The translations under genes were made by a program, and so were the position numbers. From positions 1 through 64,000 of the forward strand of contig CALXMF010000003.1 in NCBI GenBank assembly GCA_944389415.1: a stretch of 64,000 bases of DNA. Direction: 5' to 3'. Below are positions 48,190-57,083 of this stretch, one piece after another; position 1 is the stretch's first letter, and every line of letters begins with the position of its first letter. The notes beneath the pieces were generated by a model. It saw only the letters and a program-made list of their open reading frames with translations. It did no database searches and had not been told where the DNA came from. The stretch is from an uncultured Spirochaetota bacterium (GTDB lineage Bacteria > Spirochaetota > Spirochaetia > Treponematales > Treponemataceae).

Positions 48190-48218
48190 TTGACAAAAAA
48201 CGTTTGTTCATGGATACT
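48190..48218 (+). promoter_or_regulatory. Promoter of flaA
   Basis: Consensus TTGACA (48190-48195) and GATACT (48213-48218) separated by 17 bp, 51 bases before the flaA ATG, which is preceded by AAGGAG at 48256-48261. This is a sigma-70-type promoter, not a sigma-28 one, consistent with flaA regulation in other spirochaetes. Confidence 0.75.
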
Positions 48219-48269
48219 AAACAGTGAAATATACAAGGCTACATCTTGTGCAAAAAGGAGCTTTGAAGA

Positions 48270-49430
48270 ATGAAGAAAACATTCGGTTCAATTGCGGCGA
48301 TCCTGTTGCTCGCCGGTGCATTTGCATTTGCAGAGGAATCGACAATTATCGATTTTACATTGCTGAAGGCAGATTCTGTTGCTGATGCAGATGGCAACCC
48401 CACCGAGAACGGACGCACTCTGATGGATTTTTCCGTCGCAGCTGGTTCAACTTTCACCGAAGATCAGAAGTCTTTGATGAAATCATCTCTTGCTCTCCCC
48501 AACTGGGAAGTAAAACTGAACTCATCAGCGCGGAATGTTAACAGTGTTTCAACATCTGTAGTTAAAGCAGCACCTGTTAAGGAAAGTGCTGATGTTCCGT
48601 TCGCAGGCAGCGAAATCATGGGTGTTCGGATTATATTCCCCGCATCTGCAGTTAATGCAAATGCAAAGATTGTTCCGCCCTTTGAAATTCCCGCTTACGA
48701 ACCGCTGGCTTCTGTTGATGAAAATGGAAACCGCATGGAGCCTACTGATGAAGAAAAGGCGAGCGGAAAGACTCTGTTTGAAGACGGTTACGGTGTTGTT
48801 AAAAACGTCGGTACGATCAAAGCTTTGTCTGTTACTACAATGGGTCTGAACCGTCCTGAAAGTCTGTATGTTCTGCTCAAAGACGCTGACGGTGTAGAAC
48901 GCCGCTACTATATGGGCAACCTGAACTTTGATGGTTGGAGAGAACTGACATGGAATAATCCTGCTTATATTTCTGAGATTCGTACACGTGAAATCAGAAT
49001 ATATCCGATTTATCCCCGTGGAATTCCTTCTGTAAAGTTTGCCGGTTTCCAGATCGTTCGTGATGCAACACAGGGTGGAAATAATTTCAATGATTTCATT
49101 GGTTATTTCAAAGATGTTAAGGTTATCTACGATAAAGCTGTTCTTGATACAGATCGTGATATCGCAGATGAAGACCTGTGGGGTATCATTACTGATAAAG
49201 AAGCCGCTCGCCAGAGTGCAGAGATGAGCCGCTTTGGTGAAAAGCAGGTTAATCGTTATCTGGAACGCGAAAAGCAGGCTCAGGAGACAGCTTTCACATC
49301 AAGTCTGTCAACAGAAGAGTCATCTGAAGCGACAGCTTCTGCAGAGACTGCTCCCGCTGAGGAAGCTCCTGCTCAGTCAACAACAACTGAGGAAGTTGCT
49401 CCTGTTGAAGAAGAAGTTGTTACAGAGTAA
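48270..49430 (+). CDS. flaA: Flagellar filament outer-layer (sheath) protein FlaA
   Basis: Exported sheath protein of the periplasmic flagellum. A Sec signal peptide (hydrophobic AAILLLAGAFAFA, cleavage near FAFA-EE) is present, as in all FlaA proteins. Core signatures are FAGSEIMGVRIIFP, SLYVLLKDADGVERRYYMGNLNFDGWRELTW and IYPIYPRGIPSVKFAGF. The C-terminal 45 residues are a Glu/Ala/Thr/Pro-rich tail longer than the usual FlaA end. Its codon choice is more biased than its neighbours, fitting strong expression. Its own promoter and a terminator 21 bases after the stop make it a single-gene unit within a cell-envelope cluster. Confidence 0.96.
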   Translation: MKKTFGSIAAILLLAGAFAFAEESTIIDFTLLKADSVADADGNPTENGRTLMDFSVAAGSTFTEDQKSLMKSSLALPNWEVKLNSSARNVNSVSTSVVKAAPVKESADVPFAGSEIMGVRIIFPASAVNANAKIVPPFEIPAYEPLASVDENGNRMEPTDEEKASGKTLFEDGYGVVKNVGTIKALSVTTMGLNRPESLYVLLKDADGVERRYYMGNLNFDGWRELTWNNPAYISEIRTREIRIYPIYPRGIPSVKFAGFQIVRDATQGGNNFNDFIGYFKDVKVIYDKAVLDTDRDIADEDLWGIITDKEAARQSAEMSRFGEKQVNRYLEREKQAQETAFTSSLSTEESSEATASAETAPAEEAPAQSTTTEEVAPVEEEVVTE

Positions 49431-49450
49431 TAACTGATCTCCTTTTTATG

Positions 49451-49479
49451 AAGACCGCCATTGTGGCGGTCTTTTTTTT
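49451..49479 (+). terminator. Terminator after flaA
   Basis: Nine-base-pair stem AAGACCGCC (49451-49459) with GGCGGTCTT (49465-49473), loop ATTGT, then a run of T to 49479. Confidence 0.92.
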
Positions 49480-49515
49480 GTTGCGTTGTAGTATGTTCTA
49501 TGTTAGACTATTATC

Positions 49516-50784
49516 ATGAGTGTTGTAACGCATCCATTGCCAGATAAAGAGAAAATACGCAGTGCCTATTCAAAACATTTTGATGTATTAAGTTATATTT
49601 TGACTGCGATTGAACGGCGATTAAAAAAAGTTATTTCACTTGTTTCAGCTCCAACATATAAATCACGGGTAAAAGAATTCAATAGTTATTATACAAAGCT
49701 GCTGCGGGTAAAACCTGATGAAGCGGCGATTTCTGTTTTGCCAGTCTTAACTGATTTGCTGGGCATCAGAGTAATTTGCGCCTTCCTCGAAGATCTTTCA
49801 AAAGTTGAGCAGTGTCTTGTTGAGCAATTTTCTGTACTTGAGATTGAACGTAAAGGTGCTGAACAAACATTTAAAGAATTTGGATATGAATCTATTCATA
49901 TACTAATAGAAATTCCTCCTGATATTTTGGCTAAAACTGAAGAATACGTAAAAGATACAGATTTGATTATTCCTGATGGGCTTGTCTGTGAAATTCAACT
50001 TCGTACCATTTTACAGGATGCATGGGCAGAGGTAGAACATGAACTTGTATATAAATCTGAGTTTTCACCATTTGATTTACCATTGCGCAGAAAACTTGCT
50101 TCAATGAATGCAAGTCTTTGTCTTGCTGATATTATTTTTCAGGAAATTCGTGACTATCAGAATAAACTAAATAAAGAACTTGCATATCGACGAGAAGCGT
50201 TTTACGAGAAAGTGGATGATTTGTCTGTGGGCTTTATTCCTGCTGATCATGTCCGGCAGTCCGAACCTGCACTTGCGGTTGTATCGCCATATGTCCGTGG
50301 TACGATAGATGATATGATTCTTGAAGCACTGCATGCGCATAATATTGGCCAGATTGATAAAGCAATTGAGATTTATACAAGGATTATTAATGCAGTTCCG
50401 CCACTTAATGATGCTGTGCTTTCAGTCATTTATAAGCACCGCGGTATGGCTTTTTTTGCACAGAATCAGTTCGATGACGCGTTTGCAGATTTTTCAGCCA
50501 GTGTTTGCTATGATAAAAAGAATTTTAGATCACTGTATTATATGGGGATTGTCAGTTGTATCAAGGAAAATGATGTAAAAGCGATAGAATATTTTACCGA
50601 GTCGCTGAAAATTAACGAATACCAGTCGCATGTTTATTATCGTCGTGCACTTTCGTATTATAAATTATGTGATTATTCATCAGCAATTGCAGATCTGTCT
50701 CAAGCAAAACAGTTGGGGCTTGATGATGATGATTGTAAGCGTCTGAATGCGCAGCTTGTATCTAAACTAGATATGTCAATGTGA
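49516..50784 (+). CDS. RelA/SpoT synthetase-domain protein with C-terminal TPRs
   Basis: A 422-residue protein. Residues about 25-215 are a (p)ppGpp synthetase-type domain with RVKEFNSYYTK (R-x-K-x3-S-x3-K), TDLLGIRVI, GYESIHILIE (YxSxH) and EIQLRT followed by WAEVEHELVYK. These key positions are intact, so it is probably active. No HD hydrolase domain, TGS or ACT domain is present. From about residue 265 there are three or more TPR units, e.g. AHNIGQIDKAIEIYTRII, GMAFFAQNQFDDAFADFSAS and RALSYYKLCDYSSAIADLSQA. TPRs suggest control by a protein partner. It follows the flaA terminator and ends 160 bases before ftsH. Confidence 0.88.
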   Translation: MSVVTHPLPDKEKIRSAYSKHFDVLSYILTAIERRLKKVISLVSAPTYKSRVKEFNSYYTKLLRVKPDEAAISVLPVLTDLLGIRVICAFLEDLSKVEQCLVEQFSVLEIERKGAEQTFKEFGYESIHILIEIPPDILAKTEEYVKDTDLIIPDGLVCEIQLRTILQDAWAEVEHELVYKSEFSPFDLPLRRKLASMNASLCLADIIFQEIRDYQNKLNKELAYRREAFYEKVDDLSVGFIPADHVRQSEPALAVVSPYVRGTIDDMILEALHAHNIGQIDKAIEIYTRIINAVPPLNDAVLSVIYKHRGMAFFAQNQFDDAFADFSASVCYDKKNFRSLYYMGIVSCIKENDVKAIEYFTESLKINEYQSHVYYRRALSYYKLCDYSSAIADLSQAKQLGLDDDDCKRLNAQLVSKLDMSM

Positions 50785-50943
50785 TTTTCAGAAGGTGTTT
50801 TTTCTATAACCTGCTAATATTTTGTTAGAATTTTTTTCCCCTTCAGAAAAAACTGGTCGCATATTTTAAATTGTTTGTATTTTAATAGTATCAGAATACA
50901 GTGGGATTTCTCTGTTAAATTATTAAATCAGTGAGGTTAGATT

Positions 50944-52818
50944 ATGGATTCAAATACTTCTCAGCATAATAATGATAATCGTCCAAAAATACGGAAGCCG
51001 CTTATTTTTTATTATTTTCTTGTCCTTATTTCGATGATTTTATTGAATGCCCTGCTTTTTCCAGCGCTTGTTGAGCGCAGTGTTGTAGAAACAAGCTATA
51101 CCCATCTTATGCAGCAAGTTGATTCTGGAAATATTAAGCAGGTGCAGTTTACTCCTGATGTGATTTATTATGTGATAACAGAGAATTCAAAAGATGTGAT
51201 ATGCAAAACCGGACGTATGGCAAATACGGAAATAGAATTTGAACTGCAGGGGAAACTATATGATACTGGTGTCGAATTTTCGCAGTCTATTCCAGAACAG
51301 AGATCTCCTTTGCTGTCTTTTCTTTTTTCATGGATATTACCTATTGCATTCTTTGTCATTATAGGTAATTTAATCAGCAGGAAAATGTCCGCATCATTTG
51401 GCGGTCTTAGCGCATTAGGCAAAAGCAGTGCAAAAGTATATGTGAAAGATAGTACAGGTGTGACGTTTAATGATGTCGCTGGTGAGGATGAAGCAAAAGA
51501 TCTGCTTAGTGAAATTGTTGATTTTCTTCACCATCCTGATAAATATAAAAAGATTGGTGCAAAAATTCCCAAAGGAGCTTTGCTCGTCGGACCTCCTGGT
51601 ACAGGAAAAACGTTGTTGGCCAAGGCTGTGGCAGGGGAGGCAAATGTTCCTTTTTTTTCTATCTCGGGTTCAGAATTTGTAGAAATGTTTGTTGGTATGG
51701 GAGCAGCGAAAGTCAGGGACCTTTTTAAGCAGGCGAGTGAAAAGGCCCCGTGCATTATTTTTATAGATGAGATTGATGCTATCGGTAAAAAACGAGGCGG
51801 AGGACAATTTGGCGGAAACGATGAGAGGGAACAGACTCTTAATCAGCTTTTGACAGAGATGGACGGATTTGATGGTTCAAAAGGTATTGTTATTCTTGCT
51901 GCGACGAATCAACCAGATAGTCTTGATCCTGCACTGCTGCGTCCTGGCAGATTTGATCGTCGTGTGCCTGTAGAGTTGCCTGATTTGATTGGTCGTGAAC
52001 AAATCCTTAAAGTACATGGCTCAAAAGTGCATATGGCAGATACTGTGGATTACAGTACAATAGCGAAAGCGTCTCCTGGGGCTTCTGGTGCGGAATTAGC
52101 TAATATAATAAATGAGGCTGCACTTCGTGCTGTGCGGAGTGGTAGAGAGGTGGTAAACCAGCAGGATCTTGAAGAAAGTATTGAAGTAGTGATGGCTGGG
52201 TATCAGAAAAAAAATCAAGTTCTTACAGAAAAGGAAAAATGGATAGTTGCATATCATGAAACAGGTCATGCTCTTGTTGCTGCACTACAGACACATTCTG
52301 CGCCTGTTCATAAAATTACCATTATTCCGCGTACATCTGGAGCACTGGGATATACAATGCAGGTAGAAGATACTGGTAATCATTATCTAATGAGTATGGT
52401 AGAATTAGAGAACAAGATTGCAACACTTACTGGTGGCCGGGCCGCTGAAGAAGTTGTATATAATTCTATTACTACAGGTGCATCGAATGATATAGAACAG
52501 GCAACAAAAATTGCACGTCAGATGATAACTCAATATGGTATGTGTAGTGAATTTGACATGGTTGCTTTGGAAACTGTATCAAACCAATATCTTGGCGGTG
52601 ATTCATCATTGTGCTGTTCTTCTGAGACTCAGAAAATAATTGACGAAAAAGTGATTGCTCTGGTAAAAAGTTGTCATGACAAAGCACTAAGAATATTAAA
52701 AGATAATATCGACGCCTTACACCGAATCACAAAATATCTGTATGAAAAGGAGACTATCAGCGGTGAAGAATTTATGCAGATATTGGAACAGACGGAATCT
52801 GAAAACACAGCAAGATAA
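50944..52818 (+). CDS. ftsH: ATP-dependent zinc metalloprotease FtsH
   Basis: Membrane-anchored AAA+ protease that removes unfolded membrane and regulatory proteins. Two membrane helices (residues about 22-40 and 116-135) flank a periplasmic domain. The AAA domain has Walker A GPPGTGKT at 216-223, Walker [18 protein letters not shown] and the second region of homology [21 protein letters not shown]. The protease zinc site HETGH is at 438-442 and the third ligand in [11 protein letters not shown]. Length 624 is typical. Ribosome site GTGAGG at 50931-50936 precedes the ATG. Confidence 0.97.
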   Translation: MDSNTSQHNNDNRPKIRKPLIFYYFLVLISMILLNALLFPALVERSVVETSYTHLMQQVDSGNIKQVQFTPDVIYYVITENSKDVICKTGRMANTEIEFELQGKLYDTGVEFSQSIPEQRSPLLSFLFSWILPIAFFVIIGNLISRKMSASFGGLSALGKSSAKVYVKDSTGVTFNDVAGEDEAKDLLSEIVDFLHHPDKYKKIGAKIPKGALLVGPPGTGKTLLAKAVAGEANVPFFSISGSEFVEMFVGMGAAKVRDLFKQASEKAPCIIFIDEIDAIGKKRGGGQFGGNDEREQTLNQLLTEMDGFDGSKGIVILAATNQPDSLDPALLRPGRFDRRVPVELPDLIGREQILKVHGSKVHMADTVDYSTIAKASPGASGAELANIINEAALRAVRSGREVVNQQDLEESIEVVMAGYQKKNQVLTEKEKWIVAYHETGHALVAALQTHSAPVHKITIIPRTSGALGYTMQVEDTGNHYLMSMVELENKIATLTGGRAAEEVVYNSITTGASNDIEQATKIARQMITQYGMCSEFDMVALETVSNQYLGGDSSLCCSSETQKIIDEKVIALVKSCHDKALRILKDNIDALHRITKYLYEKETISGEEFMQILEQTESENTAR

Positions 52819-52838
52819 AAAATATGTATGACTTTGTA

Positions 52839-52867
52839 TTGACATTTTTTTTTATCTCTGGTATATT
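52839..52867 (+). promoter_or_regulatory. Promoter of tRNA-Glu
   Basis: TTGACA (52839-52844) and TATATT (52862-52867) are 17 bp apart, with the tRNA 5' end 25 bases past the -10. A close match to the sigma-70 consensus. Confidence 0.8.
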
Positions 52868-52891
52868 AATCAACGTCAGCGATGACAAGAT

Positions 52892-52963
52892 GTCTCCTTC
52901 GTCTAGTGGTTAGGACATCGGGTTTTCATCCCGACAACGGGGGTTCAATTCCCCCAGGAGATG
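52892..52963 (+). tRNA. tRNA-Glu (anticodon TTC)
   Basis: Acceptor GTCTCCT pairs with AGGAGAT (one G-T), D-loop includes TAGTGGTTAGGAC, anticodon stem CGGGT/ATCCCG closes loop with TTC, T-arm GGGGG-TTCAATT-CCCCC. Discriminator G, CCA not encoded. Confidence 0.96.
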
Positions 52964-52965
52964 AT

Positions 52966-52995
52966 ACGGAACTGTTTACAGTTCCGTTTTTTTTT
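52966..52995 (+). terminator. Terminator of tRNA-Glu
   Basis: Nine-base-pair stem ACGGAACTG (52966-52974) with CAGTTCCGT (52979-52987), loop TTTA, then T8. It begins 3 bases after the tRNA and ends 14 bases before the next gene. Confidence 0.92.
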
Positions 52996-53009
52996 AGTTA
53001 CGTATAATT

Positions 53010-55457
53010 ATGTTCGATATAACTTCCCGCTGTTCAATATCTGTATGTGAACAGATGAAAAAAGCTATTACAGAAGCTGGTGGAAATGAAGTTTTTTTTG
53101 CCGGAGAAATAAATACCCAGGGAATTGTTGTATCTGTTTCTGTTGCTGCACGCGGACATGAAACTGCCGTTCCGGTACAGCGGGAATCTTTGCTTGAAGC
53201 ATCTGTTCTAATCCACAATCATCCTTCTGGAAAACTTGTTCCATCAGACGCAGATTTGGCTATCGCTTCTTCTGCTGCAGAACGTGCACAGGGATTCTAT
53301 ATTATAGATAATGATGCTGCACATGTGTATGTTGTAGTAGAACCTGTTAAGCAAAAAGAGATTGCTCCGTTAGATGTAGAAGAAGTTTGCGAATATCTTT
53401 CCGAAGGGGGCCCTCTTTCTGTACAATCTGTAAAATTTGAGGAACGACCATCTCAAATAGCTTTATTAGAGCACATTTGCCGTGTGTTTAATAAGAATCA
53501 GATTGGTATCTTTGAGGCAGGTACTGGGGTCGGTAAATCGTACGCATATCTCATCCCTGCTATATTATGGGCGGTAAATAATAAAGAACGCATAATTATT
53601 TCTACTGGTACAATCAATTTACAGCAGCAACTTGCTGAAAAAGATATTCCCGCCGCAGTAAGAATTACAGGTCGGAAAGTAAATTATGTTTTGGTAAAAG
53701 GACGACAGAATTATCTATGCATGCGTCGTTTGAATGACACTCTAGCAGAACCGGACCTCTTTGCGGATAATACTGATGAACTGATTCAGATCAAGGAATG
53801 GGCAACCCAGTCAGATACAGGAAGTCGTTCTGATCTGGCTTTTAATCCCTCTGAGTCTGTTTGGAGCAGAGTTTGTTCTGAAGCAGATTCATGCATGGGG
53901 ATGCGCTGTCCTTTTCACGATAAATGCTTTGTAATGCGTGTTCGCAAAGAAGCTGCCGGAGCGAATCTGATAGTAGTGAATCATCACCTTTTGTTTGCTG
54001 ATATAGAAAGCAGAATGAGCGGTATTGGATATGATGATACAGCGGTTCTGCCGCCATACCGTCGTGTCATATTTGATGAAGCTCACGGAATAGAAAATGC
54101 TGCAACTAGTTTTTTTTCTGAACGTCTGTCTCGTTTCAGGTTGCTGCAACAGTTGAATATGTTATATCGGTTAAAACGGAATAGAACTGGTGGTCTATTG
54201 ATAAAAATCAGTGGATTAACTATCAGACAGGATAAACTTCAGGAAGCAATTCAACAGGTTGCGGTAGTTCGCCAACAACTTGTTAATTTGGAAACAGCTG
54301 CGCTTGATGTTCTAGAAAAACGTCATACTGTACGTTTATCGCAACTAAATGCGGGACTGTTTACTCCTATGCTGGAGCAATTTTCTGGCTTGAAATCTAC
54401 TCTTAGTGATTTATCTTCGGCTGTTCGTGATGTACTTGATGGTATTCGTGATGATGATAGACTCGATCAGAATGTATGGGAAATAAAGACCATCGTGAGG
54501 CGGCTTGAAAACTGTGCTGCATTTTGTTCTGTTTTTACAGCCTGGACTGAGCATGATGATACTGTGTTTTGGCTTGAACGCAGGCAAACTCGTGTACAGG
54601 CTGGTAATGCTTCTGTTTTTTATCCTGTTTTTGTACAAACACCATTGGATATTGCACCCCGAATGAATAGCGGTGTTTTTGAGCCTATGCACAGTGTTGT
54701 ATGTACATCGGCTACCATACGTACCGGAAATAGTTTTTATTACTGGATGCGCCGGGTAGGAATCTCTTTCTGCGAACAGGAGCGTATTTGTACAGGAACT
54801 TTTGAATCGCCATTTCCTTATGAACGCAATATGTTTTTTGCTGTTCCTTCAGATGTGCCGTCTCCTGATAGTTCTGTCTTTAAAAACTATACCATAGATG
54901 CTGTTTCACGCCTTATTCAGGCAGCTGGCGGTAGGACTCTAGTGCTGTTTACATCGTATGATTCTCTGCGCTCTGTTTGTTCTGCTGTACGGACACAACT
55001 GCGTTCCCTGAGCTATACAATATTTATGCAGGGTGACGATGACCGTGCGCGTCTATTGGATGCTTTTCGCGCTGATGAAAGCAGTGTATTATTTGCTACT
55101 GATTCTTTCTGGGAAGGCATAGATGTACCTGGCGCTTCATTATCACAAGTAATTATTGCAAAATTACCTTTTAGCGTACCTGATGATCCTGTTTTTGAGG
55201 CTCGTTGTGAGGCTGTTGCGAAACGGGATGGTAATCCATTTATGGAGCTGAGTGTTCCTGAGGCTGTTATCAAATTCAGACAAGGTGTAGGCAGATTAAT
55301 TAGACGAAGTGATGATCGTGGAGCTGTTGTTGTTCTTGATAATAGGTTAATAAAAAAAGCATATGGCAGGATTTTTCTTGAAAGTGTACCACAGAGAACA
55401 TTACAGTACAAACCTGTATCTGAGTTGGAACATATGGTGGAACGATTTCTGCAATAA
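53010..55457 (+). CDS. RadC/JAB-domain fused to a DinG-family Fe-S helicase
   Basis: An 815-residue fusion. Residues 1 to about 110 are a RadC-like JAB/MPN domain with the full JAMM set: HNHPSG (H69, H71), S79 and D82, plus upstream Glu residues (E59/E63). The remainder is a DinG/XPD-type superfamily 2 helicase: Walker A GTGVGKSYAYL (about 170), Fe-S cysteines around LCMRRL and CSEADSCMGMRCPFHDKC, Walker B DEAHGIEN, and C-terminal motifs TDSFWEGIDVPG and FRQGVGRLIRR. DinG-type helicases unwind R-loops and other 5' tails. In other bacteria DinG is often fused to a DnaQ-type exonuclease; here a JAB domain takes that place. It starts 14 bases after the tRNA-Glu terminator. Confidence 0.9.
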   Translation: MFDITSRCSISVCEQMKKAITEAGGNEVFFAGEINTQGIVVSVSVAARGHETAVPVQRESLLEASVLIHNHPSGKLVPSDADLAIASSAAERAQGFYIIDNDAAHVYVVVEPVKQKEIAPLDVEEVCEYLSEGGPLSVQSVKFEERPSQIALLEHICRVFNKNQIGIFEAGTGVGKSYAYLIPAILWAVNNKERIIISTGTINLQQQLAEKDIPAAVRITGRKVNYVLVKGRQNYLCMRRLNDTLAEPDLFADNTDELIQIKEWATQSDTGSRSDLAFNPSESVWSRVCSEADSCMGMRCPFHDKCFVMRVRKEAAGANLIVVNHHLLFADIESRMSGIGYDDTAVLPPYRRVIFDEAHGIENAATSFFSERLSRFRLLQQLNMLYRLKRNRTGGLLIKISGLTIRQDKLQEAIQQVAVVRQQLVNLETAALDVLEKRHTVRLSQLNAGLFTPMLEQFSGLKSTLSDLSSAVRDVLDGIRDDDRLDQNVWEIKTIVRRLENCAAFCSVFTAWTEHDDTVFWLERRQTRVQAGNASVFYPVFVQTPLDIAPRMNSGVFEPMHSVVCTSATIRTGNSFYYWMRRVGISFCEQERICTGTFESPFPYERNMFFAVPSDVPSPDSSVFKNYTIDAVSRLIQAAGGRTLVLFTSYDSLRSVCSAVRTQLRSLSYTIFMQGDDDRARLLDAFRADESSVLFATDSFWEGIDVPGASLSQVIIAKLPFSVPDDPVFEARCEAVAKRDGNPFMELSVPEAVIKFRQGVGRLIRRSDDRGAVVVLDNRLIKKAYGRIFLESVPQRTLQYKPVSELEHMVERFLQ

Positions 55458-55524
55458 AGATAGATATTAAGTTCTTGATATTGAATATGTTTTTATATAT
55501 AACAAGGATATAACAGTCTTTTTA

Positions 55525-55553
55525 TTGCTTTTGATTTCTTCTTTATATATAGT
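55525..55553 (+). promoter_or_regulatory. Promoter of the candidate structured RNA
   Basis: TTGCTT (55525-55530) and TATAGT (55548-55553), spacing 17 bp. The predicted start near 55560 lies 14 bases before the long hairpin. Confidence 0.55.
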
Positions 55554-55573
55554 ATACATACACACACGGATTT

Positions 55574-55707
55574 GTCTCTGCCGGGCATACTTCTGCAGAA
55601 TGTAAAACGGATTTTTTGGTTCAGCGGTGCGTGTTCTCCTCCTGTTTTTCGCAGCGCTGCATTAAATAGTATGTTTTACATTCTGTTGTCCGACAGAGGC
55701 TTTTTTT
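55574..55707 (+). ncRNA. Candidate structured RNA, possibly 6S-like
   Basis: This 286-base gap (55458-55743) holds a long rod-like fold. Outer helix 55574-55587 with 55687-55700 (14 positions, one mismatch, two G-T); a 7-base bulge at 55588-55594; second helix 55595-55608 with 55673-55686 (14 bp); an open internal loop of 13 bases on each side; then an inner helix 55622-55631 with 55650-55659 (one G-G mismatch) and an 18-base loop. T7 follows at once (55701-55707). A promoter sits just upstream. One rod with a large central bubble is the layout of 6S RNA, which traps sigma-70 RNA polymerase; at about 140 nt this would be a short one. It could instead be a leader/attenuator for the C-S lyase gene 36 bases downstream. 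No SRP-RNA or tmRNA motif is present. Confidence 0.5.
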
Positions 55708-55743
55708 ATAGACAAAGCTGTCTGTTCTGTATACACTTTTATA

Positions 55744-56940
55744 ATGCACTATGACTTTAATCAGATAATAGATCGTTCGCATACATATGCGGTAAAAATT
55801 GACACTCTTCCTGAAGGGTGTCCTTCTGATGCGATACCTGTATGGGTCGCAGATATGGATTTACCATGTGCTCAGCCGATTATTGATGCTCTGCATCATC
55901 GTATTGACCGCCGTATTTTCGGCTATACAGAATATAATAATGCCGAATGTAAAAATGCAATTGTGCACTGGTACAAAAAGCGATTCGATTGGCAAATTCA
56001 GCAGCAGGATATTTTTTTCAGTCCCGGAGTAGTACCAGCTCTTGCGTTTTTGATTGAATCTCTCACCAATGTCGGTGACGGTATTATTATCCAGCGCCCG
56101 GTATACCATCCTTTTTCCAAGAAAATAGAAAACAACGGCCGGCGTGTAATAAATAGTCCGCTGATTAAGCAACAGCACAAATATGTGATGGATTATGATA
56201 CTTTGGAGACACAGTTTGCCCGATCTGATGTAGCAGGAATGATCTTATGCAGTCCTCATAATCCTGTAGGACGGGTGTGGTCCGTGCAAGAATTAGAGCG
56301 GCTTCTTGAATTGGCTAAGAAATATAATAAATGGATTATAAGTGATGAGATACACAGTGATCTGACTCGCAGGGGGATTGTTCATACACCTCTGCTTAAA
56401 ATTGCTGGTACATATGCAGATCATATTGTCGTGTGTACAGCGCCGAGTAAAACATTCAATCTTGCAGGTATGCAGCTGAGTAATATTATTATTCCAAATC
56501 CGAATTTACAAAAAAAATGGAAGCACGTGATAGAAGACCGTTATTCTGTTTCAATGGCTTCGCCTTTTGCGTTAGCTGCATTAACTGCGGCTTATTCAGA
56601 TGGCGGGGAGGAGTGGCTGGAACAGGTTCGAGAATATATCGATCACAATATATCGTATGTAACGGACTTTTTGAAGAAATATCTGCCGGATGCTGTTGTA
56701 TATGATTGTGAAGGCACATATCTGATGTGGATAGATTTTTCAGCGTATTGTTCTGATGCTGATAAATTGGAACATATTATGCAGCATAAAGCACGAATTG
56801 CGTTTGATGAAGGATATATCTTTGGAGAGGAAGGCTGCTGTTTTGAGCGGCTCAATGTTGCCTGTCCTCGTGCGGTTCTTGAAAAATGTATGTACCGATT
56901 AAGACTGACATTTGCAGAAGATTCCTTGGACAATAGTTAG
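55744..56940 (+). CDS. PatB/MalY-family C-S lyase, cystalysin-like
   Basis: A PLP-dependent aminotransferase-fold enzyme of 398 residues, close in length and motifs to the T. denticola haemolysin cystalysin, which splits cysteine to pyruvate, ammonia and H2S. Signatures are VWVADMDLP, SPGVVPALAF, LCSPHNPVGRVW, SDEIHSDL, the PLP-lysine motif APSKTFNLAGMQ, and the C-terminal DEGYIFGEEG. Sulfide release by such enzymes damages host tissue and red cells; whether this one does is not shown. MalY- or cystathionine-lyase-type activity is equally possible. It follows the structured RNA and may be controlled by it. Confidence 0.92.
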   Translation: MHYDFNQIIDRSHTYAVKIDTLPEGCPSDAIPVWVADMDLPCAQPIIDALHHRIDRRIFGYTEYNNAECKNAIVHWYKKRFDWQIQQQDIFFSPGVVPALAFLIESLTNVGDGIIIQRPVYHPFSKKIENNGRRVINSPLIKQQHKYVMDYDTLETQFARSDVAGMILCSPHNPVGRVWSVQELERLLELAKKYNKWIISDEIHSDLTRRGIVHTPLLKIAGTYADHIVVCTAPSKTFNLAGMQLSNIIIPNPNLQKKWKHVIEDRYSVSMASPFALAALTAAYSDGGEEWLEQVREYIDHNISYVTDFLKKYLPDAVVYDCEGTYLMWIDFSAYCSDADKLEHIMQHKARIAFDEGYIFGEEGCCFERLNVACPRAVLEKCMYRLRLTFAEDSLDNS

Positions 56941-57018
56941 TTTTTAACTCCAGTAATTGAGTTTCCGTATTTTGCAAAAACAGGAGCATATGCAGAATCA
57001 TGATTCTCGTCTGTCTGC

Positions 57019-57047
57019 TTGCCGAATAATAATGATTCCGATATAAT
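57019..57047 (+). promoter_or_regulatory. Promoter of the EF-G gene
   Basis: TTGCCG (57019-57024) and TATAAT (57042-57047) are 17 bp apart, 36 bases before the ATG. Confidence 0.65.
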
Positions 57048-57083
57048 TATGCAGTTATTCTTTACCTATAGAGGTTCTTTTAT

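Noticed and set aside
55574-55707. SRP RNA, tmRNA, RNase P RNA or a known riboswitch for this structured region
   Set aside because: The conserved cores (such as the GGAAGCAGCC-type SRP loop) are not present.
55572-55754. A 60-codon plus-strand open frame in the gap before the C-S lyase gene
   Set aside because: It lies over the long paired hairpin and T-run, has no ribosome site and no family-like sequence; the structure explains the region better.
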